From contig CAIYPF010000065.1 in assembly GCA_903928015.1 (NCBI GenBank), positions 1 through 64,000 of the forward strand: a stretch of DNA of 64,000 bases, given 5' to 3'. Of the stretch, positions 48,710 through 61,339 are shown piece after piece. The notes beneath the pieces are model-generated. The model worked only from the letters and a program-made list of their open reading frames with translations. It was not told the DNA's origin and did not search any database. The translations under genes were made by a program, and so were the position numbers. The stretch comes from an uncultured Gammaproteobacteria bacterium. Its GTDB lineage: Bacteria > Pseudomonadota > Gammaproteobacteria > Pseudomonadales > UBA5518. Each line of letters begins with the position of its first letter. Within the stretch, counting starts at the first letter, position 1.

Positions 48710-50481
48710 GCCTGTCCCGCCTTGGTCACGTTGTAGAGGAATTTCTGCATGTCCCACGCTGCGGTGGGGCAGCGCTCGGCGCAGAGGCCGCAATGCAGGC
48801 ACACGTTCTCGTCCTTGACCATGACCCGCGATGTCTGCACCAGCGTGTCGGACACGTACAGGTCCTGTTCCGCGTGTAGCGCCGGCGCCCTCAGGCCTGC
48901 GCGCAACACCGGCTCTTCGTCGTTGGCGATGAAGTTGATGCAGTCGACCGGACAGATATCGACACATGCATCGCACTCGATGCAGCGCGAGGTGGTGAAC
49001 ACCGTCTGCACGTCGCAGTTGAGGCAGCGCTGCGCCTCGGCCAGGGCGGTGCGGACATCGAACCCGAGTTCAACCTCGAGTTTGCGGTTCTTCAGCGTGA
49101 GCGCCGGGTCTGCGTGCGGGACCTTGAAACGGTGGTCGTCGGAGACCCCGTTGTCATAGCTCCATTCGTGCATCCCCATCTTCTGGCTGATCAGAGTGAC
49201 GCCGGGGGCCGGTCGCTCGCGTACATCCTGGCCACGACAGAACAGATCGATGGAAATCGCTGCCTGGTGCCCGTGTGCGACGGCGGTGATGATGTTCTTG
49301 GGACCGAGCGCAGCATCTCCGCCGAAGAAGACCTTCTCGTTGGTGCTCTGGAAGGTCTGCGGATCCACCACCGGCACGTCCCACTTGCCGAACTCCACAC
49401 CGATATCGCGCTCGATCCACGGGAATGCGTTTTCCTGGCCGATGGCAATCAGCGCTGCGTCACAAGGGAACTCCACCACCTCGCCCGTGGGGACAAGGCT
49501 GCGACGGCCTTTGTCGTCATAGCTGACTTCGACGAGGTCGAAGCTCATGCCCACAAGGCGGCCGTTCTCGTGAAGAAACGCGCGCGGTACGTGGTTGTTG
49601 ATGATCGGAATGCCCTCTGCCATGGCGTCTTCCTTTTCCCATGGCGAGGCTTTCATCTTGCTGAACTCGGAGCGGACGATGACCTTGACGTCCTCACCGC
49701 CCAGACGACGCGCGGTGCGGCAGCAGTCCATTGCCGTGTTGCCGCCACCGAGAACGATCACCCGCTTGCCGATGCTCTCGACGTGCTCGAAGGCAACGCT
49801 GGAAAGCCAGTCGATGCCGACGTGGATGGTTGCACCGGCTTCCTTGCGACCGGGGATATCGAGGTCGCTGCCGCGCGGCGCGCCCGTGCCAACAAAAATC
49901 GCGTCGTAATCCTGCGCCAGCACGGCGCGAAGGCTTTCGACGCGGTGATTGAGGAAGGTTGTCGCGCCCATGTCGATGATGAAACCGACTTCTTCATCGA
50001 GCACGCCCGGCGGGAGACGGAAGACAGGGATCTGACTGCGCATCATGCCGCCAGCCTTGGGCTGGTCGTCGAAGATCTCGATGTCATAGCCGAGGGGAAT
50101 CAGATCGCGAGCAACCGTAAGCGAAGAAGGTCCCGCGCCGACCAAGGCAATGCGCTTGCCGTTCTTGGTCTTGGGAGCCGACGGCATGCGTTCCGAGACG
50201 TCGCCCTTGTTATCAGCAGCGGCCCGCTTCAGGCGGCAGATTGCCACCGGGTCTGCCTCGATGCGGCCACGACGGCACGCAGGCTCGCAGGGCCGATCGC
50301 AGGTACGCCCGAGGATCCCCGGGAATACGTTCGACTCCCAGTTCACCATATAGGCGTCGGTGTAGCGCTCGGCAGCGATCATGCGGATGTACTCGGGCAC
50401 CGGCGTGTGGGCCGGGCAGGCGTACTGGCAGTCAACCACCTTGTGGAAATACTCGGGATCACCGATGTCGGTAGGCTTCAC
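48688..50481 (-). CDS. korC: GltD-like FAD/Fe-S oxidoreductase subunit (KorC)
   Basis: The 597-residue flavoprotein starts with the GltD-type Fe-S region (VDCQYACPAHTP and GRTCDRPCEPACRRG), followed by two dinucleotide folds (VGAGPSSLTVARDL, VLGGGNTAMDCCRTARRLGG) and two C-terminal ferredoxin-like clusters near 498-511 (CIECDACVDICP) and 558-570 (CLHCGLCAERCP). This subunit would link KorAB to NAD(P)(H), as in the Azoarcus evansii KorABC 2-oxoglutarate:NADP+ oxidoreductase that I recall. GTG is the start codon. The gene is first in the korCAB operon. Confidence 0.88.
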   Translation of the reverse strand: MKPTDIGDPEYFHKVVDCQYACPAHTPVPEYIRMIAAERYTDAYMVNWESNVFPGILGRTCDRPCEPACRRGRIEADPVAICRLKRAAADNKGDVSERMPSAPKTKNGKRIALVGAGPSSLTVARDLIPLGYDIEIFDDQPKAGGMMRSQIPVFRLPPGVLDEEVGFIIDMGATTFLNHRVESLRAVLAQDYDAIFVGTGAPRGSDLDIPGRKEAGATIHVGIDWLSSVAFEHVESIGKRVIVLGGGNTAMDCCRTARRLGGEDVKVIVRSEFSKMKASPWEKEDAMAEGIPIINNHVPRAFLHENGRLVGMSFDLVEVSYDDKGRRSLVPTGEVVEFPCDAALIAIGQENAFPWIERDIGVEFGKWDVPVVDPQTFQSTNEKVFFGGDAALGPKNIITAVAHGHQAAISIDLFCRGQDVRERPAPGVTLISQKMGMHEWSYDNGVSDDHRFKVPHADPALTLKNRKLEVELGFDVRTALAEAQRCLNCDVQTVFTTSRCIECDACVDICPVDCINFIANDEEPVLRAGLRAPALHAEQDLYVSDTLVQTSRVMVKDENVCLHCGLCAERCPTAAWDMQKFLYNVTKAGQACAPSKR

Positions 50482-50500
50482 TCTTTACTGACTCCGTGCC

Positions 50501-50541
50501 AAAAAAAATACTTGGCGGTACCGCCCCGGGAGCAACCCGGG
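50501..50541 (-). terminator. GC-rich hairpin and T8 tract between ligA and korC
   Basis: On the minus strand CCCGGG-TTGCT-CCCGGG (50541 to 50525) is followed by the palindrome GGCGGTACCGCC (50525-50514) and then TTTTTTTT (50508-50501). This fits a rho-independent terminator for the smc-zipA-ligA transcript. The T tract ends only 20 bases before korC, so it could equally act as an attenuator in the kor leader. Confidence 0.55.
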
Positions 50542-50632
50542 AGCCGGCGGCGCGAACCGGTCAATTGTATGACAAGCTCGGGAAATTCGCTCATCTGTAG
50601 AGGTGATGACGCGCCATGGAAAGCGCTGGCCA

Positions 50633-53633
<3,001 letters not shown>

Positions 53634-53681
53634 GGGTCAACTATAGATTGTTGGATGCCAGCGCGACCACGGTCTGCGCAC

Positions 53682-56600
53682 TCAAACCGTCTCCGCAAGT
53701 GCAACTGCCTCGTCCACGTCGACGCTCACCAGACGCGAAACACCTGGCTCCTGCATCGTGACGCCCATCAGGTGCTGCGCCATCTCCATGGTGATCTTGT
53801 TGTGGGTGATGACAATGAACTGCACGTGCTCTGACATTTCCTTCACCAGACGAGTGAATCGGCCCACGTTCGCATCGTCCAGCGGAGCATCGACCTCGTC
53901 CAGCATGCAGAACGGCGAGGGATTCAGCCGGAAGATCGAAAACACCAGCGAAATGGCGGTTAGCGCCTTTTCTCCGCCAGAGAGGAGGTGGATCGTGGCG
54001 TTACGCTTTCCCGGAGGGCGCGCCATGATCGTCACCCCGGTGTCGAGCAGGTCATCGCCGGTGAGCTCCAGATAGGCATGCCCGCCACCGAAGACTCTGG
54101 GGAACAGCTCCTGCAAACCGGCGTTGACCTTGTCGAAGGTCTCCTTGAAACGGGTCCGGGTCTCCCGATCGATCTTGCGGATGGCATTCTCGAGGGTGTC
54201 GAGGGCCTCCACCAGATCTGCGTTCTGGGCATCCAGATAGGTCTTGCGCTCGGACTGGGCGCGGTGTTCTTCGATTGCAGCGAGGTTGATGGGCCCCAAT
54301 CTGGCGATCTGCGCGGCAAGGCGCTCGAGCTGTGCCTGCCAGGCTGATTCTTCTGCCTCGGCAGGCAGTGACTGCAGGACCTCGGGCAAATCCGCTCCTG
54401 CGCGCTGGAGTTGCTCGAGCACACCTTCGAGCCGCACCTGCACCGACTGCAGCGAGAGACGCTCGCGCTCAAGACCCGAACGGACCGATTCCGCTTCCTG
54501 AGAAACCAGATGACGGAGCTTCTCTGACTCACGGAGTTCGTGCTCCACGCCCTGCACCGCGGCGCGGGCAGACTGGAGTTCGCGCTCGACTTCGAGCCGG
54601 CGGCCCAACTGCCCCTCGAGCGTGGCCTTCCCTTCCGCGATGGGCGTGGCGGTGGCTGCGATCTGCTCACCGAGGTGGCGACTGCGGTCCTCCAGCGTAT
54701 TGAACTGCCCCGTGATACGCACGATCGCTGCACGCAGGCCTTCGACCTGCGCCGCCAGCGACTCGCGCCGCATTGCGAGGCGGTGCGCCGACTCCCGGCT
54801 CTCGCGCGAGCGGGCTCTTGCGGCGTCAAGCGCCGAGCGGGCGCGCTCGCGGGATTCCTGCAGCTCTTCACGCCGCTGCGTGTCGTTGTGCATGGCATCG
54901 AGAGCGGTCTCGAGAAGTCCGCGCGCTTCCTGCAACGAGGCCCGCTGCGACTCGTGACGCTCGCGGTATTGGGATTGCTCGTTGCGGTTGCGCTCGGAAC
55001 GGAGCTCCATCTGCTCGAGACGCGCGGAACAGGCGCTGAGCGCCGAGCGTGCCTCGGTGTAACGGGCAGCGGCTGCTCTCTGTTCCTGCTGCAGGCCGAG
55101 AAGTTCTTCCTCTGCCGCACGCAGCGCGTCTCGGGCCTCCTCCTGCGCCGACTGACCGGCCGCCTCACGCTCGCGCATCATCTCGATCGATTGCTCGAGT
55201 TCGACGAGTTCGGCTGCACGCCGGATGACGCCCGCACGCGGATCGGCATCACGCGCCACACGAAGCCAGTCGCGGCCCAGCCAGATGCCATCAGGGGTGA
55301 TGACGGATTCACCCAGGCCAAGACCCGCGCGCAGAGCGAGCGCCTCTGCAAGGGACTCTGCAGCGAGCACGCCGCCGAGCAATCCGGACAGATCGAAATC
55401 CGCACGCACCTTGCAGAGCAATCTTCCCGACGGCGCGGAGTTACCGCCACCGGAACGAGGCGAGAAAAGCCCGAGTGTGCCGTCACCGAAAAGCGAAAGG
55501 GAGGGAGCCAGCGCGTCGATATCCGGCACGCAGACGGCTTCGAGATGCCGGCCGAGTACGGTTTCGACCGCGGCATCCCAACCCGCATCCACGGTAATGC
55601 GCTCGGCCAGACGACGCGAGGAACCCAGGTTCCGGTCCGCAATCCAGCCGGTGACTTTCTCGTCGCCCTGCCCCAGTGCGGCCTGTTGCAGTGCGCTCAA
55701 AGAGGCGAAGCGCCCCCGCTGCTCCTGCAGCTCGCCACGAACCTGGTCGAGCGCACTGTCGCGCGCGTTGATGTCGCGCCGGCCCGACTCGATACGCTGG
55801 CGTGCGCCATCGGCACGTTCCTGCCAGCTGCGGTTGATCTCCTCGAGTTCCATCACCCGCGCTTCACCGGCACCGCGTTCGGCCTCGAGGCCTGCGGTGT
55901 CGAGTTCGCGCAGCTCACGGGAGAGTTGCTCGATACGCTGCGCAGACTGCGCCATCGACTCCTCGAGCTGACGAATCCGCGACTGCTGCACGCCAACCTG
56001 CTGACGGGGCTGCTCGGCAGAGAGGTTGAAGGCGTCCCACTCGGACTGCAGGCGCTGCATGGACTGATCGGCAGTCTGCAGGGTGGACTGCACTTCCTCG
56101 TCCACACCCTCGGCAGCCTCGAGTGCGGGCAGGAGCTGCTCCTGTTCAGCCAACTGGCGGTCGAGCAGGGCCTGGTCGCTCCTCAGATGATCCTCGGCCT
56201 CCCGGTGGCTGCGCCGGGTCTGTTCGAGGTCGAGTTCGAACTGGCGAGCACGCTCGGTCTGCATCTGCACCGATTGCTCGGTGCGGGCGATCTCTGCGCC
56301 AACTGCGTAGTAGCGCTCCTGGATCGCGGACTGTATGGACGAGAGCTCCTGATAGCGCTCCCGCGATTTCTCCATCGAGGTCTCGATATGCGTGTGTCGC
56401 GCATTGACCTCGGCGAGCGACACTTCGCGCTCGAGAATGGAAACGCCGAGCCGCTGGGATTCCGCGTCAAGGCCTTTCCACCCGAGGGCGAGAAGCTGCG
56501 AGCGCAGCAGCCGCTCCTCGGCCTTCAACTCGCCATAGCGTTCGGCGGCGCTTGCCTGCCGTTTGAGGTGCTGAAGCTGGCGGTCGAGTTCCTCGCGAAG

Positions 56601-57188
56601 GTCCGTGAGTCGCTCGAGGTTCTCGCGTGTGCGGCGGATGCGGTTCTCGGTATCCCGGCGGCGATCCTTGTACCGGGAAATGCCCGCCGCCTCCTCGATG
56701 TAGACCCGCAGGTCCTCCGGCTTGGCTTCGATCAGGCGGGAGATCATGCCCTGCTCGATGATCGCGTAGCTGCGGGGGCCCAGGCCCGTGCCGAGGAAGA
56801 TATCGGTGATATCACGCCGACGGCAGCGGGCGCCGTTCAGATAGTAGTTGGACACGCCGTCGCGGCTCACGGTACGGCGGATGCCGATCTCGGCGTAGCT
56901 CGCGTACTCGCCGCCCAGTGTGCCGTCGGTATTGTCGAAGACCAGTTCGATGGAGGCCTGACCCAGCGGCTTGCGGCCGGTCGAGCCGTTGAAGATCACG
57001 TCCGCCATGGACTCGCCGCGCAGATGCTTCGCCGAGCCCTCACCGAGCACCCAGCGAACGGCGTCGATGATGTTGGACTTGCCGCAGCCGTTGGGGCCAA
57101 CGATCGAGCAGAGATTGCTGGGCAGCTTGACGGTCGTCGGGTCGACGAAGGTCTTGAAGCCGGCAAGCTTTATGGTTTTCAGTCGCAT
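53682..57188 (-). CDS. smc: Chromosome segregation SMC ATPase
   Basis: This 1168-residue condensin subunit has Walker A GPNGCGKS (31-38), two long coiled coils around a hinge (about 510-640), signature LSGGEKALTAISL, and Walker B MLDEVDAPLDD near the C-terminus. Such an SMC works with ScpAB, which are not in the window. It is the SMC type, not MukB, excluding the Enterobacteria-like branch. The start MRLKTIKLAGFKTFVDPT is exact. A 175-base gap separates it from the HD-GYP gene. Confidence 0.97.
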   Translation of the reverse strand: MRLKTIKLAGFKTFVDPTTVKLPSNLCSIVGPNGCGKSNIIDAVRWVLGEGSAKHLRGESMADVIFNGSTGRKPLGQASIELVFDNTDGTLGGEYASYAEIGIRRTVSRDGVSNYYLNGARCRRRDITDIFLGTGLGPRSYAIIEQGMISRLIEAKPEDLRVYIEEAAGISRYKDRRRDTENRIRRTRENLERLTDLREELDRQLQHLKRQASAAERYGELKAEERLLRSQLLALGWKGLDAESQRLGVSILEREVSLAEVNARHTHIETSMEKSRERYQELSSIQSAIQERYYAVGAEIARTEQSVQMQTERARQFELDLEQTRRSHREAEDHLRSDQALLDRQLAEQEQLLPALEAAEGVDEEVQSTLQTADQSMQRLQSEWDAFNLSAEQPRQQVGVQQSRIRQLEESMAQSAQRIEQLSRELRELDTAGLEAERGAGEARVMELEEINRSWQERADGARQRIESGRRDINARDSALDQVRGELQEQRGRFASLSALQQAALGQGDEKVTGWIADRNLGSSRRLAERITVDAGWDAAVETVLGRHLEAVCVPDIDALAPSLSLFGDGTLGLFSPRSGGGNSAPSGRLLCKVRADFDLSGLLGGVLAAESLAEALALRAGLGLGESVITPDGIWLGRDWLRVARDADPRAGVIRRAAELVELEQSIEMMREREAAGQSAQEEARDALRAAEEELLGLQQEQRAAAARYTEARSALSACSARLEQMELRSERNRNEQSQYRERHESQRASLQEARGLLETALDAMHNDTQRREELQESRERARSALDAARARSRESRESAHRLAMRRESLAAQVEGLRAAIVRITGQFNTLEDRSRHLGEQIAATATPIAEGKATLEGQLGRRLEVERELQSARAAVQGVEHELRESEKLRHLVSQEAESVRSGLERERLSLQSVQVRLEGVLEQLQRAGADLPEVLQSLPAEAEESAWQAQLERLAAQIARLGPINLAAIEEHRAQSERKTYLDAQNADLVEALDTLENAIRKIDRETRTRFKETFDKVNAGLQELFPRVFGGGHAYLELTGDDLLDTGVTIMARPPGKRNATIHLLSGGEKALTAISLVFSIFRLNPSPFCMLDEVDAPLDDANVGRFTRLVKEMSEHVQFIVITHNKITMEMAQHLMGVTMQEPGVSRLVSVDVDEAVALAETV

Positions 57189-57363
57189 CGGGAGTCCGCC
57201 AGAGGGGGTCTGTACGCCGCGCCCGCCTAGGCGCCGACCTACCCATGAACCAGTGGGCGAGTCTACCCGTTTCCCCTCGCCCGGGACACCCGGACCGCGG
57301 GTGCAACAGAGGGCTCAGGAACCGGGCAGCGCCCCCGCCGCCCGCCCTGGCAAGGCCGGGTGC

Positions 57364-58983
57364 TCAGGCCAGCACTGCCTCTTCGTCCACCTCGTCAATC
57401 TGGGCTTCATCAAGGAAGCGCTCCGCATAGCGGAGATAAACCTTGCTGCGCACGAAAACCTCGAAGATATCCGGGTCGATATGGCCGCCGCGTCGGAAAT
57501 TGCCGAGGATAGACAGCGCCTGCGAGAGCTTCATGCCCTTCTTGTAGGGACGGTCGCTGGCCGTAAGGGCCTCGAAAATGTCTGCGATGCCCATCATCCG
57601 CGCCTGCAACGACATCTGCTCGCGACTGAGCCCCTTGGGGTAACCCTTGCCGTCCATGCGCTCATGGTGGCCGCCCGCGTACTCGGGAACGTTCACGAGG
57701 TGCTTGGGCCAGGGCAGCCGCTCGAGCATCTTGATAGTCGCGACGATGTGGTAGTTGATGGTTTCACGCTCGGCCGCGGTAAGGGTGCCGGCGCGGATAC
57801 TGAGGTTCTCGATCTCGTCGGTGCTGAGGAAATCGGCGAGCACGCCGTCGGGGTTGCGCCAGCGGTGACCGGTGCCGATATCCCGCACCCTCTGCTGGTC
57901 TTGCGGATTCATTGCCTCGCCACCGATATTGCTGTGGCGCAGGAATTCCCGCTCCGCATCGAGGGCGCGCAAGGCCTCCTGGGACTCCCGGTGTATCTCT
58001 GCATCGTCGGCAACAGTCTCGCCGCGCGCGGCGGCGAGCTGGCGGCGCAGAGCAACGATCTCGACATCCCGCTTCAGCACCTCGTAACGGGTGTCCACCA
58101 AATGGATACGATCGAAAAGGGTCTGGAGCTTCGTCGCCTTGTCGACGACGTGCACGGGTGTGGTCACCTTGCCGCAGTCGTGGAGCATACCGGCGATCTT
58201 CAGCTCGTACCGGTCACGCTCGGTCATGTTGAAGACCGCAAGCGGCCCCTCGCCCACGGCATCAGCGGCCTCGGCGATCATCATCGTAAGTTCGGGCACG
58301 CGCTGGCAGTGACCGCCGGTGTAAGGCGATTTCTCGTCTATCGCGAGGTTGATCATGTTGATGAAGGACTCGAAGAGTTCCTCGAGTTGCCCGATCAGCT
58401 GGCGGTTGGTGAGAGCGATAGCCGCCTGCGAGGCAAGCGACTCCACCAGGCGCCGGTCGGCTTCGGAAAACGCGGCTACGTGCCCTTGCCCATCTGTGGC
58501 GTTGATGAGCTGCAGCACGCCGATGATCTGTTCCTCGTGATTTTTCATGGGGACAGTGAGGAATGAGCGGGATCGATACCCCGTACCCTCGTCAAAGCGG
58601 CGCGTTCCGGAAAAATCGAAGCCGCGCTCCGTGTAGGCGTCCTCGATGGTGACGGTCACGTCCCGGTTGACCGCATACGCCACCACGTTGCGCTCGTTGG
58701 GACTTCCGTCGGGATCGCGCAGGGGAATATCGGGAAAGCTGATCTCACGCCCGCTCGTGCCGCCCATGGAGATGGCGAGGGAATCGGTACGGATGATCTC
58801 GAAGCGCAGCGCACTGCCTTCCCCCACCACACGGTAGAGGGTTCCGCCGTCGGCCCGGGTGAGGTTCTTTGCCGCCACAAGAATACGTTCGAGCAGGGGA
58901 TTGATGTCCTGCTCGCGGGACAGCGCCACGCCGATCTCGTTCAGTTGCTCGAGACGACGGAAGAGGTCCTCGGTATTGTCCAC
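57364..58983 (-). CDS. GAF-HD-GYP cyclic-di-GMP phosphodiesterase-like protein
   Basis: The 539-residue protein holds a GAF sensor (about 10-195), then HD at 268-269 (GMLHDCGK), H412, and the full H439H440ExxD444GxGYP signature of active HD-GYP enzymes. About 170 residues separate HD from HHE, clearly more than in typical HD-GYP proteins, because of an insertion near 285-400 with a helical, charged character. It lacks a signal or membrane helix. It lies 75 bases downstream of ccmI, so it may be read from the ccm operon. Confidence 0.9.
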   Translation of the reverse strand: MDNTEDLFRRLEQLNEIGVALSREQDINPLLERILVAAKNLTRADGGTLYRVVGEGSALRFEIIRTDSLAISMGGTSGREISFPDIPLRDPDGSPNERNVVAYAVNRDVTVTIEDAYTERGFDFSGTRRFDEGTGYRSRSFLTVPMKNHEEQIIGVLQLINATDGQGHVAAFSEADRRLVESLASQAAIALTNRQLIGQLEELFESFINMINLAIDEKSPYTGGHCQRVPELTMMIAEAADAVGEGPLAVFNMTERDRYELKIAGMLHDCGKVTTPVHVVDKATKLQTLFDRIHLVDTRYEVLKRDVEIVALRRQLAAARGETVADDAEIHRESQEALRALDAEREFLRHSNIGGEAMNPQDQQRVRDIGTGHRWRNPDGVLADFLSTDEIENLSIRAGTLTAAERETINYHIVATIKMLERLPWPKHLVNVPEYAGGHHERMDGKGYPKGLSREQMSLQARMMGIADIFEALTASDRPYKKGMKLSQALSILGNFRRGGHIDPDIFEVFVRSKVYLRYAERFLDEAQIDEVDEEAVLA

Positions 58984-59058
58984 GGGATGCGCGCTCCTCG
59001 GATGGGTGTCCGCGGGAGCATAGGCGAGTCCAGCGCCCGGAAGAAAGACGCCGCGGGA

Positions 59059-60345
59059 TCAGAGCCTGCGATCGATGCGCACCGCCACCTGCTGAGCGCC
59101 CCCTGAGGTGCGAACCGGCCCGGCATCGCCCTCGAAGTCACCCGGCTGTGCAATGGGACCGCCGCTGCTCGAGACCCGCGCAACGACCCGCACCTCCGGG
59201 AAACCGGAAAGGCGCAGGCCCGGCGCCATCGCCATGCTGTCGTCCAGAATCACCGTCTTCGGCAGTTCGGACACAGGAAAGCGCGCAACGGCCAAAGGCA
59301 TCGGCGGGCCGGAGAGCGCTTTCGCAAATACAAAGACAGTGGTCCCGGGCGCTGCCTGCACGTCGGGAGCAAGCTCGACGTGCACCTCGAGGCGCGGCGC
59401 GCTGGCGGAGGCCGAGGCACTCACTTCGGGACCCGCGGGTGCTGCGGCGTGCGCAGGCAAGGGCGTGCCGTTGGCAGCGAGCCGCGCACGCGCGGCCTCG
59501 ACGCCCTCCCGAATGACAGTGGCATCAGGCGCGTCCGGAGGAAGGTTGGCGAGCAGTTTTTCCCAGGCCTCGACCGCACCGGCAAAGTTGCCTGACTGGA
59601 AGCGGTCCATGCCCAACAAGCCCAGCAGCGTGAGCTGGGCCGGGTCGATGGCAAGCGCCCGGTCGATGAGTTCCTGCACGGCCGGCGTGATCCGGCGACC
59701 GCCCGCCATGTACAGCGCCTGCGCGTACTGCGCGAGGATGGCTGAATCCTCCGGATAGATGGCAGCGACTTCGGCGTAGGTTGATGCCGCCTCGGGATAG
59801 CGCTTCTCGCCGGTGTAGACACGCGCGAGCAGGAACCGGTACGCGCCGTCTTCATCCTTGCGTCGCGCCTCAGCCTCGAGCAGCGGAAGCACCTGCACCA
59901 ACAACTCCTCGCGACTCTTCTCGTCCTGCGTTTGCTCGAGCCGGCCCAGCAGCCCGTCCAGCTGTTCTGCGCCCGAGGCGCCAAGCTCGCGGTAGCCGAC
60001 GAACGCGAGCAGCGGCAGTGCCAACGCCATACCGAGCAGCAGCCGGCGCCCGGCTCCCGGCGCACGATTGGCCACATGCGCGCCTTGGGATTCCGCATCC
60101 TGCAGCAGCCGACGCTCGATCTCGAGCAGCAGCGCCCGGTAGTCGGCTTCCGCCAGCGCGCCAGAGGCGTGAGACCGCTCCAGTTCCTCACGCTCGATGC
60201 GGTATGCCTCCAGATTCTGAACGCGCCGCGCTTCCATCTCGCCTGCCGGATCAGCAGCAACCGGGCGCCGCAACAGTGGCCAGGCCACAAAGCACGAAGC
60301 AAGCAATGCCAGGAAGGCAGAAAGCATCCAGAAAGCCGCATTCAT
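59059..60345 (-). CDS. ccmI: Cytochrome c maturation protein CcmI
   Basis: This 428-residue apocytochrome c chaperone has an N-terminal membrane pair (about 4-20 and 98-114) separated by a leucine-zipper-like loop, then TPR repeats (about 165-270) and a C-terminal beta-rich domain, FPVSELPKTVILDDSMAM. The start overlaps the ccmH stop. CcmI presents apocytochrome to CcmFH. The gene order ccmC-D-E-F-G-H-I is standard. Confidence 0.93.
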   Translation of the reverse strand: MNAAFWMLSAFLALLASCFVAWPLLRRPVAADPAGEMEARRVQNLEAYRIEREELERSHASGALAEADYRALLLEIERRLLQDAESQGAHVANRAPGAGRRLLLGMALALPLLAFVGYRELGASGAEQLDGLLGRLEQTQDEKSREELLVQVLPLLEAEARRKDEDGAYRFLLARVYTGEKRYPEAASTYAEVAAIYPEDSAILAQYAQALYMAGGRRITPAVQELIDRALAIDPAQLTLLGLLGMDRFQSGNFAGAVEAWEKLLANLPPDAPDATVIREGVEAARARLAANGTPLPAHAAAPAGPEVSASASASAPRLEVHVELAPDVQAAPGTTVFVFAKALSGPPMPLAVARFPVSELPKTVILDDSMAMAPGLRLSGFPEVRVVARVSSSGGPIAQPGDFEGDAGPVRTSGGAQQVAVRIDRRL

Positions 60346-60803
60346 CGCGGAGGCTCCTCGCCAAGAATACGGGCAAGACGACTGCGTTCGTCCTCACTGA
60401 GATCAGGCACTGTCGCCACGCGTGCGCGCGCGCGGCGAAGCATCAGCAACGCCACGACGATGCCCCCACCCAGCATGAGGGCGGGACCACCCCACAGGAG
60501 CCATGTACGCGGTTCGACACGCGGCTTGTACAGCACGTACTCGCCGTAACGCGTGACCATGAAATCGAGGATTTCATCGTCTGTTCGACCCTCACGCAGC
60601 AGGCGGTAAAGCTGGTCGCGCAGATCCAATGCAATTGGCGCATTGGAATCCGCAAGATTCTGGTTCTGGCACTTCGGGCAGCGAAGTTCGGCCGTGAACA
60701 TCAGGTAGCGATCGCGTTCCTCGGCAGAGGAGAAGTCTCGTGCCTCGATACCGGCGTGCGCGAGCGCGGACCACAGAAGGATCAGGACGAACAGGAATCT
60801 CAT
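60342..60803 (-). CDS. ccmH: Cytochrome c maturation protein CcmH
   Basis: The 153-residue membrane-anchored thiol protein helps reduce apocytochrome c. A signal peptide (1-17) leads to the redox motif LRCPKCQNQNLADS (C42 and C45) and a C-terminal membrane helix (about 101-122). The ATG at 60803 overlaps the ccmG stop; frame above it is antisense noise. Confidence 0.95.
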   Translation of the reverse strand: MRFLFVLILLWSALAHAGIEARDFSSAEERDRYLMFTAELRCPKCQNQNLADSNAPIALDLRDQLYRLLREGRTDDEILDFMVTRYGEYVLYKPRVEPRTWLLWGGPALMLGGGIVVALLMLRRARARVATVPDLSEDERSRLARILGEEPPR

Positions 60804-61336
60804 CGCCCGGACGCTCCGTTCTCGAGAGTCGAAAACGCAGGCTGGAGCACTCGCTGCCAGACACGCTCGTCCACGGGTCCCTGGTGCCGCAGGTGGACCA
60901 CGCCCGCGGCATCGATGAGATAGGTTTCCGGCGCACCGGTCACGCCCAGATCGAGCCCGAGGTGACCCGAAGGATCGAGAATGTTCGCCACATAGGGATT
61001 GCCCTTCTCGGCTATCCAGCGACGCGCCGCCGCAGGATCGTCCTTGTAGTTGATGCCATAGATGCGCACTCCGCGTCGGGCTAGCTCGTTCAGGTACGCG
61101 TGTTCTGCGGCACAACTCGGACACCACGTCGCCCACACATTCACCAGTGCGGGCGCGCCGCGCAGGTCCGTGTCGCTGATCGAAGCGCCGTCGAGGGTTG
61201 CTGCCGTGAACGCAGGGAGCGGGCGGTTCTCGAGGGCGCTGGGCATGTAGTTCGGATCCAGCGAAAGACCTCGCCAGAAAAGCAACGCAAGCGCAATGAA
61301 GACCAGAAGCGGAATGAACAAGCGCAGGCGCGACAT
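60800..61336 (-). CDS. ccmG: Cytochrome c biogenesis thiol:disulfide protein CcmG (DsbE)
   Basis: This 178-residue, N-terminally anchored thioredoxin-fold protein reduces cytochrome c cysteines in the periplasm. The membrane helix is at 5-22, the active site is WCPSC (C72, C75), and GVTGAPETYLID gives the family Pro loop. It starts four bases from the ccmF stop and overlaps ccmH. Confidence 0.96.
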   Translation of the reverse strand: MSRLRLFIPLLVFIALALLFWRGLSLDPNYMPSALENRPLPAFTAATLDGASISDTDLRGAPALVNVWATWCPSCAAEHAYLNELARRGVRIYGINYKDDPAAARRWIAEKGNPYVANILDPSGHLGLDLGVTGAPETYLIDAAGVVHLRHQGPVDERVWQRVLQPAFSTLENGASGR

Positions 61337-61339
61337 GGC

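Noticed and set aside
54540-57230. 896-codon plus-strand frame opposite smc
   Set aside because: The long length comes from the coiled-coil codon bias of smc on the other strand; the product is Leu/His/Arg-rich without a domain.
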